DNA of 64,000 bases from Hyphomicrobium sp. LHD-15 (GCF_031157355.1 NZ_JAVIFT010000001.1:1364001-1428000), one strand, 5' to 3'. Positions 25,852-34,777 are shown, counted from the first letter of the stretch. Translations and numbers: made by a program. Notes: generated from the letters alone by a model not told the origin.

Positions 25852-27291
25852 GTGGACCTTTCAGGCCCTTTCAACACGGCATCCGGCCACGCCAGCAAAG
25901 CGCTTCGATGGCTCACCGAGAGAAGCGCGCCGGCTCTTTCGTATCTCAAGGCCTTTCATCAAGGTTTTGTCGGCCTTCTCGCGGAGTTGATGCCGAAGGG
26001 CCTTTACGCACGTGCGCTCATCATCATCATTGCGCCGATCGTCGTGCTCGAAGGCGTGATCGCTTTCGTGTTCATGGAGCGGCACTGGCAGAACGTAACG
26101 CGGCGCCTCTCCGAGACCACGGCCCGGGACATCGCCGCGCTGATCGATATCTATGAGGGCTCGCCGCCCGGGAAGTACGACGACATCATCCGCATCGCCC
26201 GCGACCGGCTCAATCTTTCGATGCAGATCCTGCCACCCGGCGATCTGCCGGAAGCGCGGCAGAAGCCGTTCTTCGATCTGCTCGATCGCGCGCTTTCGAA
26301 AGAGATTTCGCGACAGGTCCAGCGGCCGTTCTGGATCGACACGGTCGGGCAATCTCGGCACGTGGAAATCCGCGTGCAACACGCCGATTCCATCCTTCGC
26401 TTCCTGGCGATTCGAACCCAGACCTACGCCTCCAACTCGCACATCTTCCTGCTGTGGATGGTGGGCTCGTCGGTGATCCTGCTCACGGTCGCGATCCTGT
26501 TCCTGCGCAACCAGATCCGGCCGATCCTGCGGTTGTCCGAAGCCGTGGACGCCTTCGGCAAGGGGCGTCCGGTGCCGGAAGATTTCCAGCCGCGCGGCGC
26601 CCGTGAAGTGCGCCAGGCCGCGGCGGCGTTCCTCGAAATGCGCAACCGCATTCGTCAGCACGTGGAGCAGCGCACGACGATGCTGGCCGGCGTCAGCCAC
26701 GATCTCCGCACCGTGCTCACGCGCTTCAAGCTCGAGCTTGCGTTCATGGGCGAAGGCCCCGACGTGCAATCGCTCAAGGCCGACGTCGACGAGATGCAGC
26801 ACATGCTCGAGGACTACCTCGCGTTTGCGCGCGGCGACGGCGGCGAGGAAGCAACTCCGACCAACCTTACCGAGCTGCTCGAAGATATTTTGGAGGAGTC
26901 GCAGGTCTACGGCACCTCCATCGAACTCAAGCTGCGCAAGCGCCGTGGCGACGTGATCCTGCCGCTCAAGCGGCAAGCCTTCAAACGGGCAATCACCAAT
27001 CTGGTGTCGAACGCGGTGCGGTATGGCGACCAGATCGTGATCCGCGCCGCGACCGAAGGCCAATGGCTGCGGATCGAAGTGGACGACAACGGGCCCGGCA
27101 TCCCGGCCTCCGAGCGCGCCAACGTATTCAAGCCGTTTTATCGGATTGATCGGTCGCGCAACCAGGATGACGGCAACAGCGGCCTTGGCCTCGCCATCGC
27201 GCGCGACATCGCGAAAAGCCACGGCGGCGACATCACGCTCGGCGAAAGCTCGATGGGCGGGCTTCGGGCGATCATCTCGGTTCCGCTCTAG
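25852..27291 (+). CDS. EnvZ-type sensor histidine kinase
   Basis: This 479-residue kinase starts at GTG 25852, three bases after the response regulator stop. It has two membrane segments (LIIIIAPIVVLEGVIAFVF, and IFLLWMVGSSVILLTVAILFL) around a periplasmic sensor of about 115 residues, then a HAMP linker (IRPILRLSEAVDAFGKG). The dimerisation helix carries phospho-acceptor H283 (GVSHDLRTVLTRFKLEL), and the ATPase domain has N box NLVSNAVRYG, G1 DDNGPGIP and G2 NSGLGLAIARDIAKSHGG. The signal is unknown. Confidence 0.93.
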   Translation: MDLSGPFNTASGHASKALRWLTERSAPALSYLKAFHQGFVGLLAELMPKGLYARALIIIIAPIVVLEGVIAFVFMERHWQNVTRRLSETTARDIAALIDIYEGSPPGKYDDIIRIARDRLNLSMQILPPGDLPEARQKPFFDLLDRALSKEISRQVQRPFWIDTVGQSRHVEIRVQHADSILRFLAIRTQTYASNSHIFLLWMVGSSVILLTVAILFLRNQIRPILRLSEAVDAFGKGRPVPEDFQPRGAREVRQAAAAFLEMRNRIRQHVEQRTTMLAGVSHDLRTVLTRFKLELAFMGEGPDVQSLKADVDEMQHMLEDYLAFARGDGGEEATPTNLTELLEDILEESQVYGTSIELKLRKRRGDVILPLKRQAFKRAITNLVSNAVRYGDQIVIRAATEGQWLRIEVDDNGPGIPASERANVFKPFYRIDRSRNQDDGNSGLGLAIARDIAKSHGGDITLGESSMGGLRAIISVPL

Positions 27292-27368
27292 GCGGCGCGT
27301 GCTTCACCAAAGCATGCAAGCGCTGTAGACTTGCGTGGCGGCCGTCGCCGCTCACGGACGCACGCCGG

Positions 27369-28625
27369 ATGGACCAGGAAGACCTTTTTCGCCGCCTCGC
27401 CGTCGCGCTCGCCATCGGGTTGCTGGTCGGACTGGAGCGCGGCTGGCAAACCCGGACCGAGGCCGATCACCAGCGCACCGCTGGGCTGCGCACCTTCGCG
27501 CTGACGGGACTTATGGGCGGCATCTGCGGGCTGCTCTCGGTCGCAAGCTCGCCGATCGTGCTTGCGACCGGTTTGCTGGCCCTGACCGGCGCGCTCGCAT
27601 CATTCAGCTTTCTCGAAGCGACCACGGAGAAAAACTTCAGCGTCACCGGCGTGGTGGCGGGCATGCTGACTTTCCTGCTCGGTGCCTACGCTGTGCTCGG
27701 CAATGAAACGGTGGCTGTGGCGGCTGCCGTCGCGATGGCCATCCTGCTGGCGTTGCGCGAGACGTTGCACACCTGGGTTCGAAACCTGACGTGGCCCGAA
27801 ATGCGCAGCGTTCTGATGCTGCTCGCCATGTCGTTCCTGCTGCTGCCGATCCTTCCCAACCGGACGATCGATCCGTGGGAGGTGCTCAATCCCGCCGAAA
27901 TCTGGCTGCTCGCGGTGTTGATCGCGGCGATTTCGTTTGCGGGCTACGTTGCCATCCGCATTCTCGGTGACCGCAAGGGCGTGGCGGTCGCCGCCGTCGC
28001 CGGGGGCCTCACTTCCTCGACCGCGACCACGCTCTCGTTCGCGCGCCTCGCCCGAGATCATCCGGAAAGCAGCAAACTGCTGGCGGGCGGCGTGCTGCTG
28101 GCCGGTGCCACGATGCTGGCGCGCATCCTGGTGCTGGCAGGCCTCATCAAACCGGCGCTGCTCGCGCATCTGCTCTGGCCTGTTGCGGCCGCCGGAGTTG
28201 TGCTGCTCGGAAGCGCCGCCTTCTTCCTGCGGGCAGAGACGAACGGCACCGCGCAGCAATCATCCTTGCAGCTTCGAAATCCGTTCGACCTCGGCACCGT
28301 GCTGAAGCTCGCGGGCCTGATTGCCGTGATCATGGTGGTGGCCAAGGTCATGGCGGATCAGGCCAGCACCGCTGGCCTCTATCTGCTCGCGGCCATCTCC
28401 GGGATCGCCGACGTCGATGCCTTGACGCTGTCGATGGCGCGCTTTGCCGGCGCGCAGGTTGGCCTCGCGGAAGCCGGCAACGCGATCCTCGTGGCTGCGG
28501 GCGTTAACACCCTGGTCAAGGCGGGGATGGCGGCCACGGTCGGCGGACGCCAGCTGGGCACCCTAGTCGGAGGCGTGAGCGCGGCGTCTCTTGCTGCGTT
28601 GGCTGCGCTTGTGGGCCTGCGCTAA
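27369..28625 (+). CDS. MgtC/SapB family membrane protein with DUF4010
   Basis: This 418-residue protein has many membrane segments. The N-terminal third is MgtC/SapB-like (LAVALAIGLLVGLERGW, GLRTFALTGLMGGICGLL) and the rest is DUF4010 (VAAVAGGLTSSTATTLSFARL, AISGIADVDALTLSMARFA). It is found widely in alphaproteobacteria; a transport or magnesium-linked role is guessed from MgtC. It follows the sensor kinase by 77 bases on the same strand but may have its own promoter. Confidence 0.88.
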   Translation: MDQEDLFRRLAVALAIGLLVGLERGWQTRTEADHQRTAGLRTFALTGLMGGICGLLSVASSPIVLATGLLALTGALASFSFLEATTEKNFSVTGVVAGMLTFLLGAYAVLGNETVAVAAAVAMAILLALRETLHTWVRNLTWPEMRSVLMLLAMSFLLLPILPNRTIDPWEVLNPAEIWLLAVLIAAISFAGYVAIRILGDRKGVAVAAVAGGLTSSTATTLSFARLARDHPESSKLLAGGVLLAGATMLARILVLAGLIKPALLAHLLWPVAAAGVVLLGSAAFFLRAETNGTAQQSSLQLRNPFDLGTVLKLAGLIAVIMVVAKVMADQASTAGLYLLAAISGIADVDALTLSMARFAGAQVGLAEAGNAILVAAGVNTLVKAGMAATVGGRQLGTLVGGVSAASLAALAALVGLR

Positions 28626-28801
28626 CGCGAAGCGGCCTTACCCGACGCGCCCGTCACTCCGTTGATTTGCCTCGGGGTTTGAGCCTTTACCCGCTCACGG
28701 GATGGTGAATTTCGTTACCGCGCGCTCTTCTGTAACGTTATTTCATGCCGTTCCCCAGCGCGGAGCGCTCCCCAATTCGACATTTCGAGAGGAGAGGTTT
28801 C

Positions 28802-29089
28802 ATGACCTCAAAGACCGCCGTGAAAACCGCACTTATCGCCGCAATTCTCGGGGCATTTACGCTTCCGGCGATGGCCGCCGAGCCGGTTTCGCATGACGTG
28901 CCGGACGTCGCGCCCTGCACCAAGACCGTCAACGCGATGGGCGCCAGCATGGGCCATACGCCCGACGTCGCGCCAGACGGGCGCCCGATCTATCGCTTCG
29001 TGCTCCGGACCAACGGGCTCGACTACGACGTGGTTTGCGACGCGAAAACCGGCGTGGTTGGCGATGTGTCTCCGCGCACGACACATTGA
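28802..29089 (+). CDS. Small exported protein, weakly PepSY-like
   Basis: A 95-residue protein with a signal peptide (KTALIAAILGAFTLPAMAAE) and a mature part of about 70 residues with two cysteines (APCTKTV, DVVCDAKTG), likely one disulfide. The stretch YRFVLRTNGLDYDVVCDAKTGVVGDVSPR has the rhythm of a PepSY strand (a short hairpin before a D-x-TG turn), but the match is weak. AGGAGAGG before ATG 28802 is a strong ribosome site. Followed by a strong hairpin at 29138. Confidence 0.65.
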   Translation: MTSKTAVKTALIAAILGAFTLPAMAAEPVSHDVPDVAPCTKTVNAMGASMGHTPDVAPDGRPIYRFVLRTNGLDYDVVCDAKTGVVGDVSPRTTH

Positions 29090-29137
29090 CGGCTGCCCGG
29101 CAACAGCGCGATCTCCACCTAAAATCCGATATATTTC

Positions 29138-29163
29138 AGCGCGCTACGGAAACGTGGCGCGCT
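29138..29163 (+). terminator. Terminator-like hairpin with GAAA tetraloop
   Basis: AGCGCGCTACG and CGTGGCGCGCT form an 11-base-pair stem (one T-G pair) closed by GAAA. TTCCTTTT follows at once. It lies 49 bases past the small exported protein gene and fits a rho-independent terminator with a weak U-tract. Confidence 0.65.
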
Positions 29164-29505
29164 TTCCTTTTGCTCAGTCCGGCCAAATCCGCGGCTACAC
29201 AACTGCGTGATTGGGAAAAATGCCGCGTTGCACGAACTGTTACAGTATAGCATAACTTGCCTTGTGAGGCTGATGCTGCACTTGCAGCGGCGTCGATGCC
29301 CAAACACCCGGAAGGCGGGACCGCCACCCGCTTTACGGCTTGGCACTCAATGAGGGCGTGCGCGACCTGACAAGCTATCCTCCTTGCTCCGTTAGGTCCC
29401 CGCTACATCGATGCCAGAACGAAACCCGGTCGCCGGAGCGCTTTGCTCAACCGGGTCTCTAAGAGGTCACGTAGCCGCGGGCGTGTGCGATCTGACACGC
29501 CATGA
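29164..29505. other. Intergenic region with a second hairpin
   Basis: No gene is supported between the terminator and proC. A hairpin at 29312-29334 has arms AAGGCGGG and CCCGCTTT around a 7-base loop, with one G-T pair. No convincing promoter was found with it, so a small RNA is only a possibility. Confidence 0.35.
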
Positions 29506-30330
29506 TCAGTTCGCCAGCTCGCGGCTGCGACCTTCTCCCGCCAAAACAGCCTTCGTCAAAAGCTCCGAGAGGCCATCCTCGCCCATCAGCACGGCTAGCG
29601 CCGCGGCTGTGGTTCCGCCCGGCGACGTCACGTTCTGGCGCAATACGCTCGCGTCCGCTTCCGACCTGTGAAGCAATTCTCCCGCGCCCGACACCGTCGC
29701 GCGCGCCAGCTGACGCGCGAGCGCAGCATCGAGCCCAGCCGCAACGGCGGCTTTCTCCAGGCATTCCGCGAGCAGGAACACATAGGCCGGTCCCGAGCCC
29801 GACACAGCTGTTACGGCGTCCATCAGGGCTTCGTCGTGCACCCAGGCAACCTCGCCGACCGCGGCCATCAAGGCCTCGCAAAGCGCACGCTGCACCGGCG
29901 TTACATGAGCATTTGCGGCGCAGACCGTGATGCCGCGCCCAATGGCGGCCGGCGTGTTCGGCATGGCGCGCACGACGGCGACGCCCTTGGCGAGATACTT
30001 CTCAAATCCCTTGAGGGTGCGGCCGGCGGCGATCGAGATGGTGAGCGTCTCAGGGCCCGCGAGGGCGGCGACAGGCGGGAACACCTTGTCCATCACCTGC
30101 GGCTTGACGGCGACCAGGATCACGCCGGGCGGTTCCGGGAGCGCGTCAATGCCGGGGACGGCTTCGATGCCGTGTCTGGCGAGAAGAGCGGCCACCTCGG
30201 CCGGCGGACCTGGATCCTGGACGCGAATGCGCTGCGGATCGAGACCACGCGCGATCAATCCCTCGATGAGGGCACCGCCCATTTTGCCTGCTCCGACAAG
30301 AAGGAGCGGGCCCTTGAATGTAAATGCCAT
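29506..30330 (-). CDS. proC: Pyrroline-5-carboxylate reductase
   Basis: This 274-residue enzyme makes proline from pyrroline-5-carboxylate with NAD(P)H. It has the Rossmann motif LLVGAGKMGGALIEGL, the family segments ILVAVKPQVMDKV and VVRAMPNTPAAIGRG, and the active-site region AVSGSGPAYVFLLAE with LRQNVTSPGGTTAAAL. ATG 30330 follows GGTGGAA; longer in-frame starts lack family sequence. The ybjN gene lies 61 bases upstream on the same strand, so the two may be co-transcribed, as in many Hyphomicrobiales. Confidence 0.95.
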   Translation of the reverse strand: MAFTFKGPLLLVGAGKMGGALIEGLIARGLDPQRIRVQDPGPPAEVAALLARHGIEAVPGIDALPEPPGVILVAVKPQVMDKVFPPVAALAGPETLTISIAAGRTLKGFEKYLAKGVAVVRAMPNTPAAIGRGITVCAANAHVTPVQRALCEALMAAVGEVAWVHDEALMDAVTAVSGSGPAYVFLLAECLEKAAVAAGLDAALARQLARATVSGAGELLHRSEADASVLRQNVTSPGGTTAAALAVLMGEDGLSELLTKAVLAGEGRSRELAN

Positions 30331-30391
30331 TTTTTCCACCGGATCGCAGAGGTCCCCGCAGAGACCTGATGCGATTCCGGTCTGTGGCGGG

Positions 30392-30889
30392 TCAGGCCTG
30401 GCCCTCGGTCTGGAACATGGTCGAGACAAGAGCTTCCCGGCTCTCCTTACCCGCCCAGACGACGAACTGGAAGGCCTGATAGTAGCGTTCGCAGGCCTCG
30501 AGCGCGGCCTTCAGGATGGCTTCGCACTGCCCCGGCGTTACCGCAGCGCCATTGAGCAGCATCGCATGGCGGAACATCACCAAGCCTTCCTGCGTCCAGA
30601 GATCGAAATGGCCGAGCCAGAGCTGCTCGTTGATCTGTGCGATCAGGCGGTACATTTCGTTTAAGCGGTTCTCGGGCACGCGAAAATCGAAGGCGCAGGC
30701 CAGATGGAGGGCTTCGAGGTCGTCACGCCAGTTGAGCGAGACGTGATAGTCGGTCCAGTTGCCGCCGACGACCAGGGTGAGTTCGTCGTCGCCGGTGCGA
30801 TCGGTCGCCCAATCATAAGTGACGGCTAGCTGCTCCACGAGATCGATCGGGTGGATCACACGCTGCTTGCCGTGTTCGGACGATGCCAT
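30392..30889 (-). CDS. YbjN domain-containing protein
   Basis: This 165-residue cytoplasmic protein has a YbjN (Tir chaperone-like) fold signature: LTLVVGGNWTDYHVSLNWRDDLEALHLACAFDFRVPENRLNEMYRLIAQIN and GHFDLWTQEGLVMFRHAML. Members are alphaproteobacterial and of uncertain function, perhaps chaperone-like or regulatory. AAGGAGCC precedes the ATG. It is followed by proC on the same strand. A hairpin lies 26 bases before its start. Confidence 0.88.
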   Translation of the reverse strand: MASSEHGKQRVIHPIDLVEQLAVTYDWATDRTGDDELTLVVGGNWTDYHVSLNWRDDLEALHLACAFDFRVPENRLNEMYRLIAQINEQLWLGHFDLWTQEGLVMFRHAMLLNGAAVTPGQCEAILKAALEACERYYQAFQFVVWAGKESREALVSTMFQTEGQA

Positions 30890-30915
30890 TCTGGCTCCTT
30901 AAAACCTGCTCGGAG

Positions 30916-30948
30916 GTACCTTGCCTGCGACGAAGTCGCCTGCGGTAC
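30916..30948 (-). promoter_or_regulatory. Hairpin in the ybjN leader
   Basis: GCGAC-GAA-GTCGC forms a tight inner stem, and GTACC/GGTAC an outer stem, 26 bases before the ybjN ATG on the minus strand. It could affect ybjN translation or mark a processing site. Confidence 0.35.
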
Positions 30949-31338
30949 TTGTCGTTGTCGACACTCGATGCTGGGCGGATGACGGGATTGCGGCAAAACG
31001 AAACTTGTCCTCGGATGCTTCCGCTTTTCAACAAATGGCGGAAACGTCCTAAGCCCTGGTGATCCCCCTCCTCGATCATCCTCTTCGTCTGTCGGCGTGC
31101 GCCGGAACGAAGCACTTTTGTTGCCGCAGACGAAAACAGAGGGGAGCGCGAGTCGCAAGCCGATGGCTCGCTTGTCCACGAGCAATGTGGGCCAATTCGT
31201 GTCAAAACGATGCAAACGCAGCGTTTGCGCAACTCGCTGAAGACAAATGTCGAAAACGCCCGCTTCCGATGTGGAAACGTCTTCGTTGCACTCGACAAAA
31301 ACACGCGAAGCAGGGGTGGAGAACGGACGAAGTCGCCT
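30929..31338 (+). repeat. 13-base direct repeat GACGAAGTCGCCT at both ends of the intergenic region
   Basis: GACGAAGTCGCCT occurs at 30929-30941 and 31326-31338 in the same orientation. The repeats bracket about 385 bases. No transposase or terminal inverted repeats were seen, so a mobile element is not supported. Confidence 0.4.
31212..31228. promoter_or_regulatory. Operator-like palindrome GCAAACGC-A-GCGTTTGC
   Basis: Perfect 8-base arms around one base. The arms look like LacI/GalR-family half-sites, though the odd centre is unusual. No LacI-type gene is nearby. It lies about 325 bases before ybjN. Confidence 0.35.
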
Positions 31339-31342
31339 TAGG

Positions 31343-31373
31343 GTCCGTACTCCATTTGGATGAGCGTACGGAC
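31343..31373 (-). terminator. Inverted repeat just past ubiK
   Basis: GTCCGTAC (31343-31350) pairs with GTACGGAC (31366-31373), two bases beyond the ubiK stop on the minus strand. There is no U-run; it may protect or end the mRNA. Confidence 0.4.
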
Positions 31374-31374
31374 G

Positions 31375-31647
31375 CTAGCGCGGCGTGCCGCCTTCCAACG
31401 CGGCGATGCGCGCTTCGAGCGACGCGATGAGAGCGGCCAAGCGCTCGTTCTCGCCACGGGCCTTCTCGGCCATCGCCTTCGCCGCCTCGAACTCCTCGCG
31501 CTTCACGACGTCCATGTTTTCCAGAATGCGCTCGGCCTGGGCACGCATGACCCCCTCCACCTCGCGGCGGACCCCTTGGGCCGCTCCTGCGGCGTCCGTC
31601 ATCAGCTTCGCGACTTCATCGAGCAGGCGGTTCGAGGTCTGGGTCAT
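31375..31647 (-). CDS. ubiK: UbiK family accessory factor (BMFP domain)
   Basis: This 90-residue protein matches the BMFP/YqiC family, whose E. coli member UbiK helps aerobic ubiquinone synthesis and binds membranes. It has the amphipathic N-terminal helix (RLLDEVAKLMTDAAGAAQGVR), KREEFEAAKAMAEKARGENERL, and a C-terminal coiled coil (LAALIASLEARIAALEGG) typical of its trimers. It is divergent from lgt, a layout conserved in alphaproteobacteria. The function is by family; the symbol is tentative. Confidence 0.85.
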   Translation of the reverse strand: MTQTSNRLLDEVAKLMTDAAGAAQGVRREVEGVMRAQAERILENMDVVKREEFEAAKAMAEKARGENERLAALIASLEARIAALEGGTPR

Positions 31648-31947
31648 CCGTCATTCCTTTGTGCTTACCGCGCGCATCCGGACCAGGAGTGCTCTCGTTC
31701 CGCGCAGGCGGCGCGGCCTGGGCCACGCTTCTCTGTCATGTGGTGGAACTATGGTGGCTCGCCGGCCTCGGATCAAGCGGGGCACGGAGGCGCGGGGTCC
31801 GGCGCTTGACTTGCCTCATCTTACCCGGCAGCGTCCGCCCCGAAATGAGGCCGCCGGCAGGGGGCTGCGCGGCAATGGAGGCGAGTGTCACTGTCGCCTG
31901 CCAGTTGCCCGCTGCCTGTTGCCCCTAAATTCGTCCAGGCAAGAGCC
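31648..31947. other. ubiK-lgt divergent intergenic region
   Basis: About 300 bases between divergent starts. It must hold promoters for both genes, but no confident -35/-10 pair or operator could be picked out. Short open frames here lack support. Confidence 0.4.
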
Positions 31948-32799
31948 ATGATCCCTGTCGCCATTCCTTTTCCTGATTTCGATCCCGTCGCGCTGTCGGT
32001 CGGGCCGTTGAGCATCAAGTGGTATGGCCTCGCCTACCTGGTCGGGCTCATTCTCGGGTGGATCTATATCCGCCGTCTGCTGCGCCAGCCGCAGCTCTGG
32101 AAGAACGGCGTGCCGCCGTTCAGCGTGCAAAAGGTCGACGACCTGCTGCTCTATATCACCCTCGGCGTCGTGCTAGGCGGCAGGCTCGGGTACGTGTTTC
32201 TCTATGAACCGAGCGCCTATCTCGCGTCTCCACTCGACATCTTCGCGGTGTGGAAAGGTGGCATGAGCTTCCACGGCGCCTTCGTCGGATGTGCGCTCGC
32301 GATGTGGCTATTCGCGTACAACCACGGTGTCAGCCTGCTCAGCACGACCGATCTCGTGACGGCGGCGGTGCCAATCGGATTGTTCTTCGGGCGGCTCGCC
32401 AACTTCATCAACGGGGAGCTGTTCGGACGCATTACCGACGTGCCATGGGGCATGATCTTTCCGCACGCGCGCGCGCTTCACCCCGACGTCGAACCCGCCA
32501 CACGCCATCCGAGCCAGCTCTATGAAGCCGCCCTCGAGGGGCTGGTGCTGTTCATAATCCTGCGCATTCTCACCCATTGGTTCGGTGCGCTGAAATCTCC
32601 TGGCCTGGTGACGGGCGTATTTCTCACGGGCTATGCGCTCGGGCGCTCGTTCTCGGAAGTGTTCCGCGAGCCGCACGCGGTGCACTTCTTCAATATCGGG
32701 CCGTTCACGGCGGGGCAGGTCTATTCGCTGCCGATGCTGCTCGGCGGGCTCTACCTCATCTGGCTCGCACGCCAGCAGGCCGCTGCCGCCAGACCATGA
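31948..32799 (+). CDS. lgt: Prolipoprotein diacylglyceryl transferase
   Basis: This 283-residue integral membrane enzyme moves diacylglycerol from phosphatidylglycerol to the lipobox cysteine of prolipoproteins. It has the Lgt marks HGAFVGC, GRLANFINGELFGR (the conserved R/N/E signature) and RHPSQLYEA, with about seven membrane helices. The ATG at 31948 matches the family start (MIPVAIPFPDFDPVALSVGPLSIKWYG). Its stop overlaps the midA start by four bases (ATGA), so lgt, midA and probably pgeF form an operon. Confidence 0.95.
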   Translation: MIPVAIPFPDFDPVALSVGPLSIKWYGLAYLVGLILGWIYIRRLLRQPQLWKNGVPPFSVQKVDDLLLYITLGVVLGGRLGYVFLYEPSAYLASPLDIFAVWKGGMSFHGAFVGCALAMWLFAYNHGVSLLSTTDLVTAAVPIGLFFGRLANFINGELFGRITDVPWGMIFPHARALHPDVEPATRHPSQLYEAALEGLVLFIILRILTHWFGALKSPGLVTGVFLTGYALGRSFSEVFREPHAVHFFNIGPFTAGQVYSLPMLLGGLYLIWLARQQAAAARP

Positions 32800-33911
32800 C
32801 GACCGAAAGCGGGGGACGCCCCGCAGACACCCCCCTCGCGGCAAAACTCAAGGACCGCATTCGCCGCGACGGGCCGATCAGCGTCGCAGACTATATGTCG
32901 GCCTGCCTCGACGATCCCGAGCACGGCTACTATCGCCGGCAAACGGCTATCGGGGCGGCCGGGGATTTCGTGACGGCGCCGGAGATCAGCCAGACGTTCG
33001 GCGAATTGATCGGGCTCTGGTGCGCCGTCGTCTGGCAGCAAATGGGCTCGCCGGCCGCGCTCAACTTGGTGGAGCTCGGGCCGGGGCGCGGAACGCTGAT
33101 GCACGACGCGCTGCGCGCAAGCCGTATCGTGCCGGGCTTTCGCGAGGCGCTCACCATCCATCTGGTCGACAGCAACGCGACGCTGCGAGATCTCCAGCGG
33201 ACGACGCTAGCCGACTGTGGCGTGCCGGTTCAGTTTCGCGACCACGTGCCGGATGCGCTGCCGCCCCATCCGACGATCGTGATCGCCAACGAGTTTCTCG
33301 ATACGCTGCCGATCGAGCAGTTCGAATTTTCAGGCTCGGCGTGGCACCGCCGACTGGTCGGGCTTGTCGACGGAGATCAGCTGCGCTTCGAAACCGACAG
33401 TACGCCGAGCGCCGCGCCACCTTCTCTGCCCCTGGCCCTTGCGGCGCGCTCGGGAGACATTCTCGAAACCTGCGGCGGGCATCGAGCCCTCGCGGACACG
33501 CTTCTGAAGCTGCGCGCGGAGCCGGCTCCACTCGCGGCGCTCTTCATCGACTACGGTCATGCGGCAACCGGCTTCGGCGACACCCTGCAGGGCGTTGCGG
33601 ACCAGAAGCACGTCTCGCCATTCCACAGGCCGGGAGAAACGGATCTCTCGGCGCAGGTCGACTTTCAGAGCTTCACGGAAGCCTGCCGAGCTTCGGGGCT
33701 CGCAACCGACGGCCCGCTGCCGCAGGGCGAATTCCTCGGGCGGCTCGGCATCATCGAACGCGCCTCGCGGCTGATGGCGGCCAATCCGGCCAAAGCAGGC
33801 GCAATCGAGGCGGGCGTCGCGCGGCTGCTGGCTCCGAACGGCATGGGCTCCCGCTTCCTGGCGCTCGGCGTGCGTTCGGCGGACGTTGCGCCATTGCCGG
33901 GTTTTGCTTGA
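32796..33911 (+). CDS. midA: MidA/NDUFAF7-type SAM-dependent methyltransferase
   Basis: This 371-residue enzyme belongs to the family of mitochondrial NDUFAF7, which dimethylates an arginine of complex I during assembly. Marks are ISVADYMSACLDDPEHGYY, the SAM site LVELGPGRGTLMHDALR, and VIANEFLDTLPIEQF. The ATG overlaps lgt by four bases. The order lgt-midA-pgeF is widespread in alphaproteobacteria. The bacterial substrate is presumed to be the complex I subunit NuoD, by homology only. Confidence 0.9.
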   Translation: MTTESGGRPADTPLAAKLKDRIRRDGPISVADYMSACLDDPEHGYYRRQTAIGAAGDFVTAPEISQTFGELIGLWCAVVWQQMGSPAALNLVELGPGRGTLMHDALRASRIVPGFREALTIHLVDSNATLRDLQRTTLADCGVPVQFRDHVPDALPPHPTIVIANEFLDTLPIEQFEFSGSAWHRRLVGLVDGDQLRFETDSTPSAAPPSLPLALAARSGDILETCGGHRALADTLLKLRAEPAPLAALFIDYGHAATGFGDTLQGVADQKHVSPFHRPGETDLSAQVDFQSFTEACRASGLATDGPLPQGEFLGRLGIIERASRLMAANPAKAGAIEAGVARLLAPNGMGSRFLALGVRSADVAPLPGFA

Positions 33912-33996
33912 GGCTGGACGCCAGGCTCACCGGTAGGCTGTTCATGTTCAATGTTCTAAGGTCACGCGTCCGCAACCTTCCAAGCAAAGCGAGCCC

Positions 33997-34770
33997 ATGC
34001 TGAGCCCTCTCGAAGCCGATAGCCTCTCCATCCTGCCCGGTATCCGCCATGGCTTCTTCACCCGGCAAGGGGGCACGTCGCGCGGGCTCTATGCGAGCCT
34101 CAACTGCGGCGCGGGATCGAAAGACAATGCGGTGTCTGTGATCGAGAACCGCACGCGCGTCGCCGAGCGTCTCGGCAGCTTTCAAGACGATGTTCAGACG
34201 ATTTACCAAATCCATAGCGCGGAGGCTCTTGCCGTCGACCAACTGGTCGATCGCGAGGCCCTGCCGAAGGGCGATGCCCTGGTCACCAAGACACGCGGGC
34301 TCGCGATCGGCATCCTTACGGCCGACTGCGCCCCGGTCCTGTTCGCGGATGCGGAAGCAAAGGTGGTGGGGGCGGCGCACGCCGGATGGCGGGGCGCGCT
34401 CGGTGGTGTGCTCGAAGCGACGATAACCGCCATGGAAGGGCTCGGCGCGGAGCGATCACGGATTTTCGCGGCGCTCGGACCGACAATCGGCCCCAAGTCC
34501 TACGAAGTAGGCCCTGAGTTCGTCGCCGCATTCGAGGCCGTCGATGCCGGCAACGCACGCTTCTTTACCATACCCAAGGGGCGGTCCACGCCGCACTTCG
34601 ATCTGCCGTCCTATGTCATGCACCGACTCGGGCAGCTCAACCTCAGGCATACCGAGCGGCAAGCCCCCTGCACCTATGAGAACGAATCGATGTTCTTTAG
34701 CTTTCGGCGTGCAACGCATCGAAAAGAAGCCGATTACGGACGCCAAATCTCCGCCATTGTTGTGGCCTAA
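33997..34770 (+). CDS. pgeF: PgeF/YfiH family protein (purine nucleoside phosphorylase / peptidoglycan editing factor)
   Basis: This 257-residue protein is of the former 'laccase domain' family. Members act as purine nucleoside phosphorylases or adenosine deaminases, and in E. coli remove misincorporated serine from murein precursors. The metal and active-site residues are present: IHSAEAL, LTADCAPVLFAD and GAAHAGWRGALGGV, plus FFSFRRATHRKEADYGRQ at the end. It follows midA by 85 bases. Older databases call it polyphenol oxidase; that activity is doubtful. Confidence 0.92.
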   Translation: MLSPLEADSLSILPGIRHGFFTRQGGTSRGLYASLNCGAGSKDNAVSVIENRTRVAERLGSFQDDVQTIYQIHSAEALAVDQLVDREALPKGDALVTKTRGLAIGILTADCAPVLFADAEAKVVGAAHAGWRGALGGVLEATITAMEGLGAERSRIFAALGPTIGPKSYEVGPEFVAAFEAVDAGNARFFTIPKGRSTPHFDLPSYVMHRLGQLNLRHTERQAPCTYENESMFFSFRRATHRKEADYGRQISAIVVA

Positions 34771-34777
34771 CTGCAAA

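Larger units (their letters stand above)
30890..31374. other. Intergenic region with dyads and a direct repeat
   Basis: This 485-base stretch between ubiK and ybjN has no supportable gene; open frames lack ribosome sites and protein character. It holds a hairpin (30916-30948), a 17-base palindrome (31212-31228), a 13-base direct repeat near both ends (30929-30941 and 31326-31338) and an inverted repeat beside ubiK (31343-31373). Details are in separate entries. Confidence 0.6.

Noticed and set aside
22412-29134. ATCCGATATAT shared at 22412-22422 and 29124-29134
   Set aside because: An 11-base match between two arbitrary places in 64 kb is expected by chance many times; one copy is downstream of a gene, so a common regulatory role is not supported.
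30929-31338. A small transposable element (MITE) bracketed by the 13-base direct repeat
   Set aside because: There are no terminal inverted repeats inside the direct repeats and no second copy of the block in the window.
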